From the NCBI RefSeq assembly GCF_029846115.1, contig NZ_JARVZZ010000001.1, positions 4,464,001-4,528,000 on the forward strand: 64,000 bases of DNA, written 5' to 3'. A model generated the notes under the pieces. The model had not been told where the DNA came from, made no database searches, and saw only the letters and a list, made by a program, of their open reading frames with translations. Below, piece after piece: positions 19,862-28,997 of the stretch. The translations under genes were made by a program, and so were the position numbers. How positions within the stretch are numbered: position 1 is the first letter of the stretch; each line of letters begins with the position of its first letter. Source of the DNA: Serratia marcescens. GTDB lineage: Bacteria > Pseudomonadota > Gammaproteobacteria > Enterobacterales > Enterobacteriaceae.

Positions 19862-20491
19862 ATGATTGACCTGTATTACGCGCCTACTCCCAATGGTCAC
19901 AAGATCACCTTGTTTTTGGAAGAGGTCGGCTTACCCTACCGTATCCATCGCGTAAACATCAGCGCCGGCGAGCAGTACAAACCGGACTTTCTGAGCATTT
20001 CTCCCAACAACAAAATCCCGGCGATCGTCGATCAGCAACCGGTGGACGGCGGCGCGCCAATCAGCCTGTTCGAGTCCGGGGAAATCCTGCTGTATCTGGC
20101 GGAGAAAACCGGCAAGCTGTTGAGCAAGGGCCTGCGCGAGCGTGCCGCCACCCTGCAGTGGCTGTTCTGGCAGGTGGCCGGGTTCGGGCCGATGCTCGGG
20201 CAGAATCACCACTTCAACCACTACGCGCCGCAGCCGGTGCCTTACGCCATCGAGCGCTACCAGCTGGAAACCAAACGGCTGTATGGCGTGCTGGAAGCCG
20301 AGCTGCAAAAGCACCCGTACCTGGGCGGCGACAACTACAGCATCGCCGATATCGCCACCTACCCGTGGGTGGTGTCGCATCCGCGCCAGCGCATCGATCT
20401 GGCGGATTACCCGGCGGTGCGCAACTGGTTCGAGCGCATCAACAACCGCCCGGCGACCGAGCGCGCCTATAAGCTGGCCGAACAGGGCTAA
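19862..20491 (+). CDS. yfcG: GSH-dependent disulfide oxidoreductase YfcG
   Basis: A 209-residue glutathione transferase-fold protein: thioredoxin-like N-terminal domain ([37 protein letters not shown]) and helical C-terminal domain. E. coli YfcG reduces disulfides through bound GSH without a catalytic cysteine, consistent with TPNG here. The E. coli neighbour yfcF is absent. AGGAGG lies just before the start. Confidence 0.93.
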   Translation: MIDLYYAPTPNGHKITLFLEEVGLPYRIHRVNISAGEQYKPDFLSISPNNKIPAIVDQQPVDGGAPISLFESGEILLYLAEKTGKLLSKGLRERAATLQWLFWQVAGFGPMLGQNHHFNHYAPQPVPYAIERYQLETKRLYGVLEAELQKHPYLGGDNYSIADIATYPWVVSHPRQRIDLADYPAVRNWFERINNRPATERAYKLAEQG

Positions 20492-20601
20492 CCCCGCTCC
20501 CCGACTCCCCGCCGCCGGGGAGTCACATCGCCCCTGCGTTATCATTTCCCTACTTTCCGTGTATTCTGAACGCCAATAATCAGATCTATGGAGAATCTCT
20601 G

Positions 20602-20973
20602 ATGTCTTTCAGTCAACCCGACGCCGTTATTCGCATTAAAAATCTGCGGTTGCGCACGTTCATCGGTATCAAGGAAGAGGAAATCAACAACCGACAGGAC
20701 GTCCTGATCAACGTGGCGATCCACTACCCGGCGGACAAGGCGCGCAACAGCGAAGACATCGCCGACGCGCTCAACTACCGCACCATCACCAAAGCGATCA
20801 TCCGCCATGTGGAAGATAACCGCTTCGCGCTGCTGGAAAAATTAACGCAGGATGTGCTCGATATCGTAAAAGAACACGCCTGGGTGACCTATGCTGAAGT
20901 GGAGATAGATAAACTTCTGGCCCTGCGCTACGCCGATTCGGTCTCCATGACCATGAGCTACCGCCGGGACTAA
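20602..20973 (+). CDS. folX: Dihydroneopterin triphosphate 2'-epimerase FolX
   Basis: A 123-residue T-fold protein ([55 protein letters not shown]). It epimerises dihydroneopterin triphosphate to the monapterin form and is a paralogue of FolB. 110 bp after yfcG and 16 bp before yfcH, so probably co-transcribed with yfcH. Confidence 0.94.
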   Translation: MSFSQPDAVIRIKNLRLRTFIGIKEEEINNRQDVLINVAIHYPADKARNSEDIADALNYRTITKAIIRHVEDNRFALLEKLTQDVLDIVKEHAWVTYAEVEIDKLLALRYADSVSMTMSYRRD

Positions 20974-20989
20974 CTCAGGGAGGTCGACC

Positions 20990-21904
20990 ATGCGGATCCT
21001 GATCACCGGCGCAACGGGATTGATAGGCAGCAGCCTGACGGCCAGGCTGCTGGCGCTTTCTCACCACATTACGGTGCTGACACGAGACGAACGACGAGCC
21101 CGGACCCGGCTGGGCGACCAGCCGAGCTATTGGCAAACGCTGGACGACCGGCAGTCGCTGGATGACTTCGATGCGGTGATCAATTTGGCCGGCGAACCTA
21201 TCGCCGACAAGCGCTGGAGCGCGCAGCAGAAAGAGCGGCTGTGCCGCAGCCGCTGGGATCTGACCGAACGGTTGGCGCAGCTTATCAAGGCCGGCAGCAC
21301 GCCGCCCGGCGTGCTGATTTCCGGTTCCGCCGTCGGCTACTATGGCGACCAGGGGCAGGCGGTGGTCACCGAAGAGGAGCCGCCGCACGACGAATTCACC
21401 CACCAACTGTGCCAACGCTGGGAAGCGCTGGCGCTGCAAGCGCAGAGCGACGCCACCCGCGTCTGCCTGCTGCGCACCGGCGTAGTGCTGGCGCCACAGG
21501 GCGGCGCGCTGGCTAAAATGCTGCCGCCGTTCCGCTTCGGGCTGGGCGGCCCGATCGGCGACGGCCGCCAATACCTGCCGTGGATCCATCTCGAAGACAT
21601 GATCAACGGCATTCTTTATCTGCTGGATCACACCACTCTGACCGGCCCGTTCAACATGGTCGCTCCCTACCCGGTGCATAACGAGCAGTTCGCCGCCCAA
21701 TTGGCCAACGTGCTCGATCGCCCGGCGTTTCTGCGGGTGCCGGCGTTCGTCATGCGTTTGTTGATGGGGGAAGCGGCGGTACTGGTGCTCGGCGGCCAGC
21801 GGGCGGTGCCGAAGCGGCTGGAGGAGGCAGGCTTCCACTTCCGCTATCTGGAGTTGGAACAGGCACTGGATGACGTGATTAATCAGCGGGCCGAAGCCCG
21901 CTGA
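20990..21904 (+). CDS. yfcH: Epimerase-family protein YfcH
   Basis: A 304-residue short-chain dehydrogenase-like protein with an N-terminal NAD(P) Rossmann motif [16 protein letters not shown], a middle [15 protein letters not shown] and a C-terminal DUF1731 segment ([22 protein letters not shown]). Function unknown. Follows folX closely; GGGAGGT precedes the start. Confidence 0.92.
   Translation: MRILITGATGLIGSSLTARLLALSHHITVLTRDERRARTRLGDQPSYWQTLDDRQSLDDFDAVINLAGEPIADKRWSAQQKERLCRSRWDLTERLAQLIKAGSTPPGVLISGSAVGYYGDQGQAVVTEEEPPHDEFTHQLCQRWEALALQAQSDATRVCLLRTGVVLAPQGGALAKMLPPFRFGLGGPIGDGRQYLPWIHLEDMINGILYLLDHTTLTGPFNMVAPYPVHNEQFAAQLANVLDRPAFLRVPAFVMRLLMGEAAVLVLGGQRAVPKRLEEAGFHFRYLELEQALDDVINQRAEAR
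21884..21903. terminator. Hairpin over the yfcH stop codon
   Basis: Perfect 8-bp stem CAGCGGGC / GCCCGCTG with a CGAA tetraloop between convergent yfcH and hisP. There is no T run, so it may be a 3' end stabiliser rather than a full terminator. Confidence 0.55.
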
Positions 21905-21911
21905 CCTGAAG

Positions 21912-22685
21912 TTACTTCAACGCGCCGGACAGGAACTGTTGCAGGCGCGGGCTTTTGGGGTTGCCGAACAGCTCGGCAGGCGGCCCCTGCTCTTCAATCA
22001 ATCCTTTGTGCAGGAAAATCACGTGGTTGGAAACGTGGCGCGCAAACTCCATTTCGTGCGTCACCACCACCATGGTTTTCCCCTCCTCCGCCAGCTTCTG
22101 CATGATGCGCAGCACCTCGCCCACCAGCTCGGGATCCAGCGCCGACGTCGGTTCGTCAAACAGCAGCACTTCCGGCTCCATCGCCAACGCGCGGGCGATA
22201 GAAACGCGCTGCTGCTGGCCGCCCGACAGGTGCACCGGGTATTTGCCGCGCGCCCGCTCATCGATGCCCACCTTATCCAGATAGCGAACCGCGCGATCGT
22301 GCGCTTCGGCCTTGCTCAGCCCCAGCACCTGCACCGGCGCCTCCATCACGTTCTCCAGCACCGTCATGTGGCTCCACAGGTTGAAATGCTGGAACACCAT
22401 GGTCAGGCGGGTGCGCAGCAGCTGCAGCTGCTTCTTGTCGAACACCTTCAGCTGGCCGTCTTTGTCGCGCACCATGCGAATGTCTTCGTTGTTCAGGCTG
22501 ATCGAGCCTTCGCTCGGCTTCTCGAGGAAGTTGATGCAGCGCAGAAAGGTGCTTTTACCGGAGCCGGAGGAGCCGATGATGCTGATCACATCCCCGGCGT
22601 TGGCAGCCAGCGAGACGCCCTTCAGCACTTCGTGGTCGCCATAGCGTTTGTGCAGTTCGGTGACGGCTAATTTATTCTCAGACAT
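21912..22685 (-). CDS. hisP: Histidine/basic amino acid ABC transporter ATPase HisP
   Basis: A 257-residue ABC ATPase: Walker A GSSGSGKST at about residue 39, Q-loop VFQHFNLW, signature LSGGQQQRVSIARAL, Walker B VLLFDEPTSALDP, and the H-loop in VVTHEM. It powers uptake of histidine and basic amino acids with HisQ/HisM. The start at 22685 (MSENKLAVTEL) matches E. coli; six extra upstream codons are dropped. Confidence 0.96.
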   Translation of the reverse strand: MSENKLAVTELHKRYGDHEVLKGVSLAANAGDVISIIGSSGSGKSTFLRCINFLEKPSEGSISLNNEDIRMVRDKDGQLKVFDKKQLQLLRTRLTMVFQHFNLWSHMTVLENVMEAPVQVLGLSKAEAHDRAVRYLDKVGIDERARGKYPVHLSGGQQQRVSIARALAMEPEVLLFDEPTSALDPELVGEVLRIMQKLAEEGKTMVVVTHEMEFARHVSNHVIFLHKGLIEEQGPPAELFGNPKSPRLQQFLSGALK

Positions 22686-22706
22686 GGTTTTTCTTCCCGT
22701 CATTTA

Positions 22707-23411
22707 TCAGTGACTAACGTGTGCCATCCAGCGTTTTTCAGCTTTGCGGAACAGGCTGATTAACACGTAGGAGATGATCAGGTACAGCACCGCCGCGATG
22801 CCGAAAGCGTAGAACGGCTGATAGGTCGCGGCGTTGATGTCGCGCGCGATCTTCAGCAGATCCGGCACGGTGGCGGTAAACGCCAGCGCGGTGGAGTGCA
22901 GCATCAGGATCACTTCGTTGCTGTAAGCCGGCAGCGCGGTGCGCAGCGCCGAAGGCAAAATGATGCAGCGATACATCTTGAAGCGCGAGAAACCGTAGGC
23001 GTTGGCGGCCTCGATTTCACCGTGCGGCACCGAGCGGATCGCCCCGGCGAAGATCTCGGTGGTATAGGCGCAGGTGTTGAGCGTCAGTGCCAGGATGGTG
23101 CAGTTGAGCCCGCTGCGGAAAAACGCATTGAGAAACTCGCTGCCGCGCACGATCTCAAGGCTGTACATGCCGGAGTAGAACACCAGCAGCTGCACGTACA
23201 GCGGCGTACCGCGAAACACATAGGTGTAGAGCCACACCGGGAAACGCACCCAGCGGATGGAAGAGACGCGCGCCACCGCCATCGGGATTGCCAGCAGCCC
23301 GCCCATCACCACCGAGGCGATCAGCAGCCACAGCGTTACCGCCACGCCGGTGAAGCGGTAGCCGTCGCTCCACAGCAGCGACTGCCAATACTGTTGCAGG
23401 ATCTCAATCAT
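22707..23411 (-). CDS. hisM: Histidine ABC transporter permease HisM
   Basis: A 234-residue inner-membrane permease with about five hydrophobic segments and the EAA loop GEIEAANAYGFSRFKMYRCI that docks HisP. Overlaps hisQ by 4 bp (ATGA), so translation is coupled. Confidence 0.95.
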   Translation of the reverse strand: MIEILQQYWQSLLWSDGYRFTGVAVTLWLLIASVVMGGLLAIPMAVARVSSIRWVRFPVWLYTYVFRGTPLYVQLLVFYSGMYSLEIVRGSEFLNAFFRSGLNCTILALTLNTCAYTTEIFAGAIRSVPHGEIEAANAYGFSRFKMYRCIILPSALRTALPAYSNEVILMLHSTALAFTATVPDLLKIARDINAATYQPFYAFGIAAVLYLIISYVLISLFRKAEKRWMAHVSH

Positions 23412-24094
23412 AGCTCGGCCCTCTTGACGCCCAGTGAGTAACGCCGTTCAAGCCACAGCAGCACGCCGTTGGAAACGGTAGTGAAGATCAGGTAAACCAC
23501 GCCGGCTACGATGGCGAAGAAGAACGGCTGATAGGTGCCTTTCCCCGCCAGCTGCGTGGCTTTTACCACGTCGTTCAGGCCGAGGATCGACACCAGCGCC
23601 GTCGCCTTCAGGATTACCTGCCAGTTGTTGCCGATGCCCGGCAAAGCGAAGCGCATCATCGCCGGGAACAGAATGCGCCGGAAGATCTGCGCGCCGCTGA
23701 AGCCGTAGGCCGTCGCCGCTTCGATCTGCCCTTTCGGCACCGCCAGATAGGCGCCGCGGAAGGTCTCGGTAAAATAAGCGCCGTAGATAAAGCCGAGGGT
23801 AATGATGCCTGCGCCGAGCGGATCGATATCGATCTGCGAGAAGCCCAGCAGCGTAGTGATGTTGTTCAGCGCGATTTGCAGACCGTAAAAGATCAGCAGC
23901 ATCAGCACCAGATCGGGCACGCCGCGGATCAGCGTGGTATAGGCGCCGAACAGACCGGAGATAAAGGGGTTATGGGACAGTTTGCCACCGGCGCCGATCA
24001 GGCCGATCACCACCGCCAGCACCACGGAACTGAGGGCCAGCTCCAACGTCACCAGAGCCCCCTCGAAAATCAGTTGGGAATAGCCTTGCAGCAT
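23408..24094 (-). CDS. hisQ: Histidine ABC transporter permease HisQ
   Basis: A 228-residue permease, the partner of HisM, with EAA loop GQIEAATAYGFSGAQIFRRI. Follows the binding-protein gene after an 82-bp gap containing a GC-rich hairpin, and overlaps hisM. Confidence 0.95.
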   Translation of the reverse strand: MLQGYSQLIFEGALVTLELALSSVVLAVVIGLIGAGGKLSHNPFISGLFGAYTTLIRGVPDLVLMLLIFYGLQIALNNITTLLGFSQIDIDPLGAGIITLGFIYGAYFTETFRGAYLAVPKGQIEAATAYGFSGAQIFRRILFPAMMRFALPGIGNNWQVILKATALVSILGLNDVVKATQLAGKGTYQPFFFAIVAGVVYLIFTTVSNGVLLWLERRYSLGVKRAEL

Positions 24095-24128
24095 CTACTT
24101 CACCCTGTGGTCTAGGATCCGAACCATC

Positions 24129-24148
24129 GGGGCCGGCGCACCGGCCCC
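24129..24148 (-). repeat. Intercistronic GC hairpin hisJ-hisQ
   Basis: Perfect palindrome GGGGCCGG / CCGGCCCC with a CGCA tetraloop between the binding-protein and permease genes. In Salmonella the same gap holds a REP hairpin that protects the upstream mRNA. The position suggests the same job: much more binding protein than permease. Confidence 0.7.
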
Positions 24149-24176
24149 GCAGTCACAGCATGGAACGGGAAGCGGA

Positions 24177-24959
24177 TTACCCGCCGTAGACGTCAAAGTC
24201 GAAGTACTTTTTCGCGTATTTGTCGTAGGTGCCGTCTTTACGCATCTCGGCGAAGGCTTTGTCCAGCGCCGCTTTCAGCTCGGTATCGGTCTTGCGCAGC
24301 CCCATGCCGGTGCCGACGCCGAAGAACTTGTCATCCTTCACCGATTCGCCGGCGAACGCATAGTCTTTGCCCGGCGGCTGTTTCAGGAAGCCGTCGCTGC
24401 CCGCCACTTCATCCTGGAAGGCGGCGTCGATACGGCCGGAAGCCAGATCGGCGTAAACCAGATCCTGGTTCTGGTAAGGCACCACGGTGATGCCCTTCGG
24501 CTGCCACATGGCGTTGGCGTAGGCTTCCTGGGTAGTGCCCTGCAACACGCCCACACTCTTGCCTTTCAGGGCGTCCACGGTAGGCAACAGCTTGGAGCCC
24601 TTCGGCGCGATCAGACGCGCGTTGGCAGCATACAGCTTGTCGGTAAAGGCGATTTCCTGCTGGCGTTTTTCAGTGATGGACAGCGAAGAGATGATGGCGT
24701 CGATTTTCTTCGCCTTGAGGGATGGGATCAGCGCGTCGAAGTCGCTCTCCACGAAGGTGCATTGGGTATTGATGCGTTTGCACAGCTCTTTGGCCAAATC
24801 GATGTCAAAGCCGACCAATTCGCCTTTGGCGTTTTTGGATTCAAACGGTGCGTAAGTCGGATCGGTGCCAATCTTCAGCGTAGAAGGAATGGCGGCAAAG
24901 GCGCTGCTGGCGGCGCTCAAAGCCAGAACTAACGGCAAAATCAAAACCCGCTTTTTCAT
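24177..24959 (-). CDS. hisJ: Periplasmic histidine / lysine-arginine-ornithine binding protein
   Basis: A 260-residue solute-binding protein: signal peptide of about 22 residues ending AFA-A, then [19 protein letters not shown] ligand motif, the Cys pair in [10 protein letters not shown] and the end [10 protein letters not shown]. HisJ and ArgT are close paralogues. Here only one gene is present where E. coli has argT-hisJ, so it may serve both. The sigma-54-type promoter upstream is a feature of Salmonella argT. The hisJ symbol is chosen by operon position; argT is the alternative. Confidence 0.9.
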   Translation of the reverse strand: MKKRVLILPLVLALSAASSAFAAIPSTLKIGTDPTYAPFESKNAKGELVGFDIDLAKELCKRINTQCTFVESDFDALIPSLKAKKIDAIISSLSITEKRQQEIAFTDKLYAANARLIAPKGSKLLPTVDALKGKSVGVLQGTTQEAYANAMWQPKGITVVPYQNQDLVYADLASGRIDAAFQDEVAGSDGFLKQPPGKDYAFAGESVKDDKFFGVGTGMGLRKTDTELKAALDKAFAEMRKDGTYDKYAKKYFDFDVYGG

Positions 24960-25023
24960 AAATTACCCTCAAATTGATTTTTTTGATGCCACTACGGGCA
25001 TTACTTTCCCCACCAAATCAATT

Positions 25024-25039
25024 TGCAGTAATCGTGCCA
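25024..25039 (-). promoter_or_regulatory. Sigma-54-type promoter for hisJQMP
   Basis: On the minus strand: TGGCAC-GATTA-CTGCA, with GG and GC separated by exactly 10 bases as sigma-54 requires, and one mismatch to the consensus TGGCAC-N5-TTGCA. The predicted transcript start is about 54 bases before the hisJ ATG. A perfect NtrC half-site sequence TGGTGCA lies upstream at 25198-25204. This implies nitrogen control. Confidence 0.72.
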
Positions 25040-25262
25040 CATTCGATGCTACGGGCGGAGGGAACGGCTCCGGCCTACACAATACTGTTTCCTGGGACGA
25101 TAACCGCAAAATTAAATCGGCCGGTCGGGGCCGCGCCACTGGCAGCCGCGACAAGGCGGCGCCATGAAACAGTGAGCGTGATGAAGTGGGATCATTATGG
25201 TGCATACTCCGCCCCAATTCAGTGCGGTGTTGCACAAATGTGCCAATTTAGGGATAAAACTG

Positions 25263-25835
25263 TTAATTGACACCCTGCCAGCGGGTGAACAGATCGGTCG
25301 GCAGTTCGATATCAAACTGATCGATCACCCGATTGACGGTCTGATCGATGATGTCTTCCACGCTTTTCGGCTGGTGGTAAAACGCCGGCACCGGCGGCAT
25401 GATCACCGCGCCCATCTCCGCCGCCTGGGTCATCAACCGCAGGTGCCCCAGATGCAGCGGCGTTTCCCGCACGCACAGCACCAAACGACGGCGCTCTTTG
25501 AGCACCACGTCGGCGGCGCGGGTCAGCAGCCCGTCGCTGTAGCTGTTGACGATGCCGGACAGGGTTTTGATCGAGCAGGGCAGGATCGCCATACCCAGGG
25601 TTTTGAAGGAGCCGGAGGAGATGCCGGCGGCGATGTCGCGCGCATCGTGCACTACGTCGGCCAGCGCCTGCACTTCCCGCAGGCTGTACGGCGTTTCCAG
25701 CGCCAGCGTCTGCCTTGCTGCGTTGCTCATCACCAAATGGGTTTCCACCTCTGCGACGTCGCGCAAAACCTGTAACAGGCGCACGCCGTAGATAGCGCCG
25801 CTGGCGCCGGAAATGCCGATGATGAGTCGTTTCAT
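25263..25835 (-). CDS. ubiX: Flavin prenyltransferase UbiX
   Basis: A 190-residue flavoprotein that makes prenyl-FMN, cofactor of the UbiD decarboxylase in ubiquinone synthesis. Motifs GISGASGAIYGVRLLQVL, LPCSIKTLSGIVNSYSDG and CVRETPLHLGHLRLM match E. coli UbiX throughout. Downstream of purF on the same strand, as in E. coli. Confidence 0.96.
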   Translation of the reverse strand: MKRLIIGISGASGAIYGVRLLQVLRDVAEVETHLVMSNAARQTLALETPYSLREVQALADVVHDARDIAAGISSGSFKTLGMAILPCSIKTLSGIVNSYSDGLLTRAADVVLKERRRLVLCVRETPLHLGHLRLMTQAAEMGAVIMPPVPAFYHQPKSVEDIIDQTVNRVIDQFDIELPTDLFTRWQGVN

Positions 25836-25966
25836 GGAAAATGGCCTCTGCCGTAAAAAGTAAGATCAGGCAGACTTTGCCGCAATGGCGAGGGATAAGC
25901 AAGTCAGAGGAGCAAGGCGCACCGCCGCAGACGCGGCGATGCACCTTGAGGGATCAACGCAGGGGG

Positions 25967-27484
25967 TTAGCCTTCGTTGTGCAGTTCCAGATTTTCCGCT
26001 TCGGTTTGCACCCGCAGCGCCTTGGCGTCGTCGCTGCGCAGCGACTCCAGGTATTCCAGATAGCTTTGGTCGACGTCTTTGGTCACGTAGATGCCGTTGA
26101 ACACCGAGCATTCGAACTGGGTGATGTCCGGATTCTCTTCACGCACCGCTTCGATCAGGTCGTCCAGGTCCTGGAAAATCAGCCCGTCGGCGCCGATGAT
26201 CTGGCGGATCTCATCCACTTCACGCCCGTGGGCAATCAGTTCGTTGGCGCTTGGCATGTCGATGCCGTAGACGTTCGGGAAACGCACTTCCGGCGCGGCG
26301 GAAGCCAGGTACACGCGCTTGGCGCCCGCTTCGCGCGCCATTTCGACGATCTGTTCCGACGTGGTGCCGCGCACGATGGAGTCATCCACCAGCAGCACGT
26401 TCTTGTCGCGGAACTCGGCGCGGTTGGCGTTCAGCTTGCGGCGCACCGACTGACGACGCGCCTGCTGGCCCGGCATGATAAAGGTGCGGCCGACGTAGCG
26501 GTTCTTCACGAAGCCCTGGCGGTATGGCTTCTCGAGAATGCGTGCGATCTCCAGCGCGATGTCGCAGGAGGTTTCCGGAATCGGGATCACCACGTCGATG
26601 TCCAGATCTTCCCACTCGCGGGCGATCTTCTCGCCCAGCTTCTGGCCCATGCGCACACGGGCGCTGTAGACCGAGATCTTGTCCATAAAGGAGTCCGGGC
26701 GCGCGAAATAAACGTATTCGAACAGGCACGGGTTGGTTTTCGGGTTCTCTGCGCACTGGCGAGTGAACAGCTGGCCCTTGGTGGTGATGTACACCGCTTC
26801 ACCCGGCGCCACGTCGCGCAGGAATTCAAAGCCCAGGGTATCCAGCGCCACGCTCTCGGAAGCCACCATGTACTCGCTGCGGCCATCTTCCAGCGTGCGC
26901 TTGCCGATCACCAGCGGGCGAATGCCGTTCGGATCGCGGAACGCCAGCAGGCCGTGGCCGATGATCATCGCTACGCAGGCGTAAGCGCCGCGCAGTTGCT
27001 GATGCATGGCGGCGACCGCGGTAAAGATGTTGTCAGCCTCCAGCGGGTAATGCGGGAAACGGTCCAGCTCGCTGGCCAGCACGTTCAGCAGGATTTCCGA
27101 GTCGGAGGTGGTGTTGACATGGCGGCGGCCGCTTTCGAACAGCTTTTGGCGCAGCTCATGGGCGTTGGTCAGATTACCGTTGTGGGCCAGCGTAATGCCG
27201 AACGGCGAGTTGACGTAGAAAGGCTGGGCCTCAGAGGCGCTCGAGCTGCCGGCCGTCGGGTAACGCACATGGCCAATGCCCATGTTGCCCTGCAAGCGTT
27301 GCATATGGCGCGCCTCAAACACATCCTTCACCAGGCCGTTGGCTTTACGCAAACGGAACCCGTTGTGGGCGTCAATGGTGACGATGCCTGCGGCATCCTG
27401 GCCCCGGTGCTGAAGCACCGTCAGCGCATCATAAATCGACTGGTTTACCGGCATGAAACCGGCGATACCGACAATACCGCACAT
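25967..27484 (-). CDS. purF: Amidophosphoribosyltransferase PurF
   Basis: A 505-residue enzyme of the first committed step of purine synthesis. After Met removal the N-terminal nucleophile is Cys2 (MCGIVGIAG). The class II glutaminase motifs include YPTAGSSS and GNLTN. The C-terminal PRTase loop is [13 protein letters not shown]. Operon with cvpA, 21 bp apart. Confidence 0.97.
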   Translation of the reverse strand: MCGIVGIAGFMPVNQSIYDALTVLQHRGQDAAGIVTIDAHNGFRLRKANGLVKDVFEARHMQRLQGNMGIGHVRYPTAGSSSASEAQPFYVNSPFGITLAHNGNLTNAHELRQKLFESGRRHVNTTSDSEILLNVLASELDRFPHYPLEADNIFTAVAAMHQQLRGAYACVAMIIGHGLLAFRDPNGIRPLVIGKRTLEDGRSEYMVASESVALDTLGFEFLRDVAPGEAVYITTKGQLFTRQCAENPKTNPCLFEYVYFARPDSFMDKISVYSARVRMGQKLGEKIAREWEDLDIDVVIPIPETSCDIALEIARILEKPYRQGFVKNRYVGRTFIMPGQQARRQSVRRKLNANRAEFRDKNVLLVDDSIVRGTTSEQIVEMAREAGAKRVYLASAAPEVRFPNVYGIDMPSANELIAHGREVDEIRQIIGADGLIFQDLDDLIEAVREENPDITQFECSVFNGIYVTKDVDQSYLEYLESLRSDDAKALRVQTEAENLELHNEG

Positions 27485-27505
27485 GTTGTCTTTTCCTCAT
27501 CAGCG

Positions 27506-28006
27506 CTACCGCCCCGGCAATTGGGTCGGCAAGAAACTCGACGTGCTCTGCAGGTAGTCAAAGAACCACCTGATGACGTAACTGAACTGGGGAATGAGCT
27601 GCGACTGTTTCCAGTCGGCACTCTGTGAAAAGCCGGTAAAGGTATCCAGGAAGAACAGGATCGCCGCGACGATCAACACTCCGCGCAGCGCGCCGAAGCA
27701 GATGCCCAACACCCGGTCGGTGCCCGACAACCCGGTTTTCTCTACCAGAGAGCTAATCACATAGTTAACAATAGCCCCTACGATCAAGGTCGCGATGAAC
27801 AAAATCGCGATCGCGATACCGTTTCGCACCAGTTCATCTTCAAAACGAGTGAAATAGACCGCAAGGTAAGAGTAGAAATGGCTGGCAACAAAAAACGCAC
27901 ATCCCCATGTCACAAGTGACAATGCTTCGCGAACAAACCCTCGGATCAGGCTCACCAGAGCCGAAAATCCAATCACCGCTATAATGACGTAATCAATCCA
28001 GACCAT
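27506..28006 (-). CDS. cvpA: Colicin V production protein CvpA
   Basis: A 166-residue inner-membrane protein with four hydrophobic segments (WIDYVIIAVIGFSALVSLIRG start; GICFGALRGVLIVAAILFFL). Needed for colicin V export in E. coli and for bile/envelope stress tolerance in some enterics (literature). First gene of cvpA-purF; a PurR box lies about 60 bp upstream. Confidence 0.94.
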   Translation of the reverse strand: MVWIDYVIIAVIGFSALVSLIRGFVREALSLVTWGCAFFVASHFYSYLAVYFTRFEDELVRNGIAIAILFIATLIVGAIVNYVISSLVEKTGLSGTDRVLGICFGALRGVLIVAAILFFLDTFTGFSQSADWKQSQLIPQFSYVIRWFFDYLQSTSSFLPTQLPGR

Positions 28007-28064
28007 GAACTATTCCAATGATGAATCGCCCCTGCATCCAATTCGCGGCGAATTCTAACAGAAA

Positions 28065-28080
28065 AAGAAAACGTTTGCGT
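28065..28080. promoter_or_regulatory. PurR operator of cvpA-purF
   Basis: AAGAAAACGTTTGCGT fits the 16-bp PurR consensus ANGCAANCGNTTNCNT with one mismatch. It sits at the position of the E. coli cvpA-purF operator. Repression by PurR with guanine/hypoxanthine is expected. Confidence 0.85.
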
Positions 28081-28209
28081 AGGGGATTTCCTACCACGTT
28101 ACAAATAAAAAGCGGCGATCAAAAAATTCCCAATCGCCGCGCCTACATAGGTGATTTCGCCTGTAAAAGGCGCGGTTTTTCTTGCGATCTCTCCACCACT
28201 CCTTAATTC

Positions 28210-28233
28210 AGGGGCGCATCCTGCTGCGCCCCT
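28210..28233 (-). terminator. Hairpin after dedD
   Basis: 9-bp stem AGGGGCGCA / TGCGCCCCT with a 6-base loop just past the dedD stop. No T run on the minus strand. It probably ends or stabilises the folC-dedD message. Confidence 0.45.
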
Positions 28234-28241
28234 GCGGGGTT

Positions 28242-28997
28242 TTAACGGCCGTACGGTTTCACCTGCCCGCTCAGCCCGCTGATCGAGTTCAGCGACGGCA
28301 GCGCCGCCTGCAGCTTCTGCCTGGAGGCATCCGGGCCAACGTAGATGCGGGTGATCTGCCCCTGCACCGGCGTTGACGGCACGGTAAAGGCGCGATAGCC
28401 CGAGAGGCGCAGCGAGGCGACAATCTCGTTCGCCTTGGCGGCGTTTTTCAACGCCCCGAGCTGCACGACATAGGCTTGCCCTGCCGGCGCTTTTTCTTCC
28501 GTCGGTTTCGGCTGCGGCGCCGGTTCAGGCTTCGGCGTCGGTTCAGGTTTCGGCGTCGGTTCAGGTTTCGGCGCCGGCTTCACTTCCACCGGCTTCGGTT
28601 GCGGTGTCGGTTTCGGCTTCACTTCTACCGGTTTGGTTTCCACCGGTTTCGGCTTAGGCTGTGGCACCGGCTGAGGACGCGTTTCGACCGGCGGCGGCGC
28701 CACCTGCGTCGGTTGCTGAGCGCTCTGCCGCACTGCCTGTTGCGCCGCCGCTTCGTTGGCCGCCTGCTGCTCGACCAGCGCGCCCGCCCCTTCCGGCGGC
28801 TGCGCCGGCAGCGGTTGCGTCACCGGCGGCAGCACGTCGTTCTCCTCGACGTCGCCCGCCTTCGGCACCAACGGAATGGCCGCGAATTCATCCTCGTAAT
28901 GCTTCTTTTTGCCGTCCAGCAGCCCTGGCAGGATGATTACCCCCAGCGCCACCAGAATCACGGTTCCGACCAGTCGGTTCTGAAATTTACTCGCCAC
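28242..28997 (-). CDS. dedD: Cell division protein DedD (SPOR domain)
   Basis: A 251-residue septal protein: short cytoplasmic start, one membrane helix at about residues 9-26, a long Pro/Lys/Glu/Val-rich linker and a SPOR peptidoglycan-binding domain at about 175-251 (AYVVQLGALKNAAKANEIVA). The start is GTG at 28997, directly after the folC TGA, so translation is coupled. The linker contains tandem 18-bp DNA repeats and is longer than in E. coli. Confidence 0.93.
   Translation of the reverse strand: MASKFQNRLVGTVILVALGVIILPGLLDGKKKHYEDEFAAIPLVPKAGDVEENDVLPPVTQPLPAQPPEGAGALVEQQAANEAAAQQAVRQSAQQPTQVAPPPVETRPQPVPQPKPKPVETKPVEVKPKPTPQPKPVEVKPAPKPEPTPKPEPTPKPEPAPQPKPTEEKAPAGQAYVVQLGALKNAAKANEIVASLRLSGYRAFTVPSTPVQGQITRIYVGPDASRQKLQAALPSLNSISGLSGQVKPYGR
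28522..28575. repeat. Three tandem 18-bp repeats in dedD linker
   Basis: Three adjacent copies of GGTTCAGGYTTCGGCGYC (28522-28539, 28540-28557, 28558-28575) encode the PTPKPE-type linker repeats. They preserve frame, so copy number could vary by slippage without breaking the gene. Confidence 0.85.

Noticed and set aside
25209..25245. Possible full NtrC palindrome around TTGCACAAATGTGCC
   Set aside because: GCAC and GTGC are four bases apart, not the seven of NtrC sites; only the half-site at 25198 was mentioned.
25841..27628. 595-codon plus-strand frame over purF
   Set aside because: Antisense shadow of purF and cvpA; no recognisable domain.
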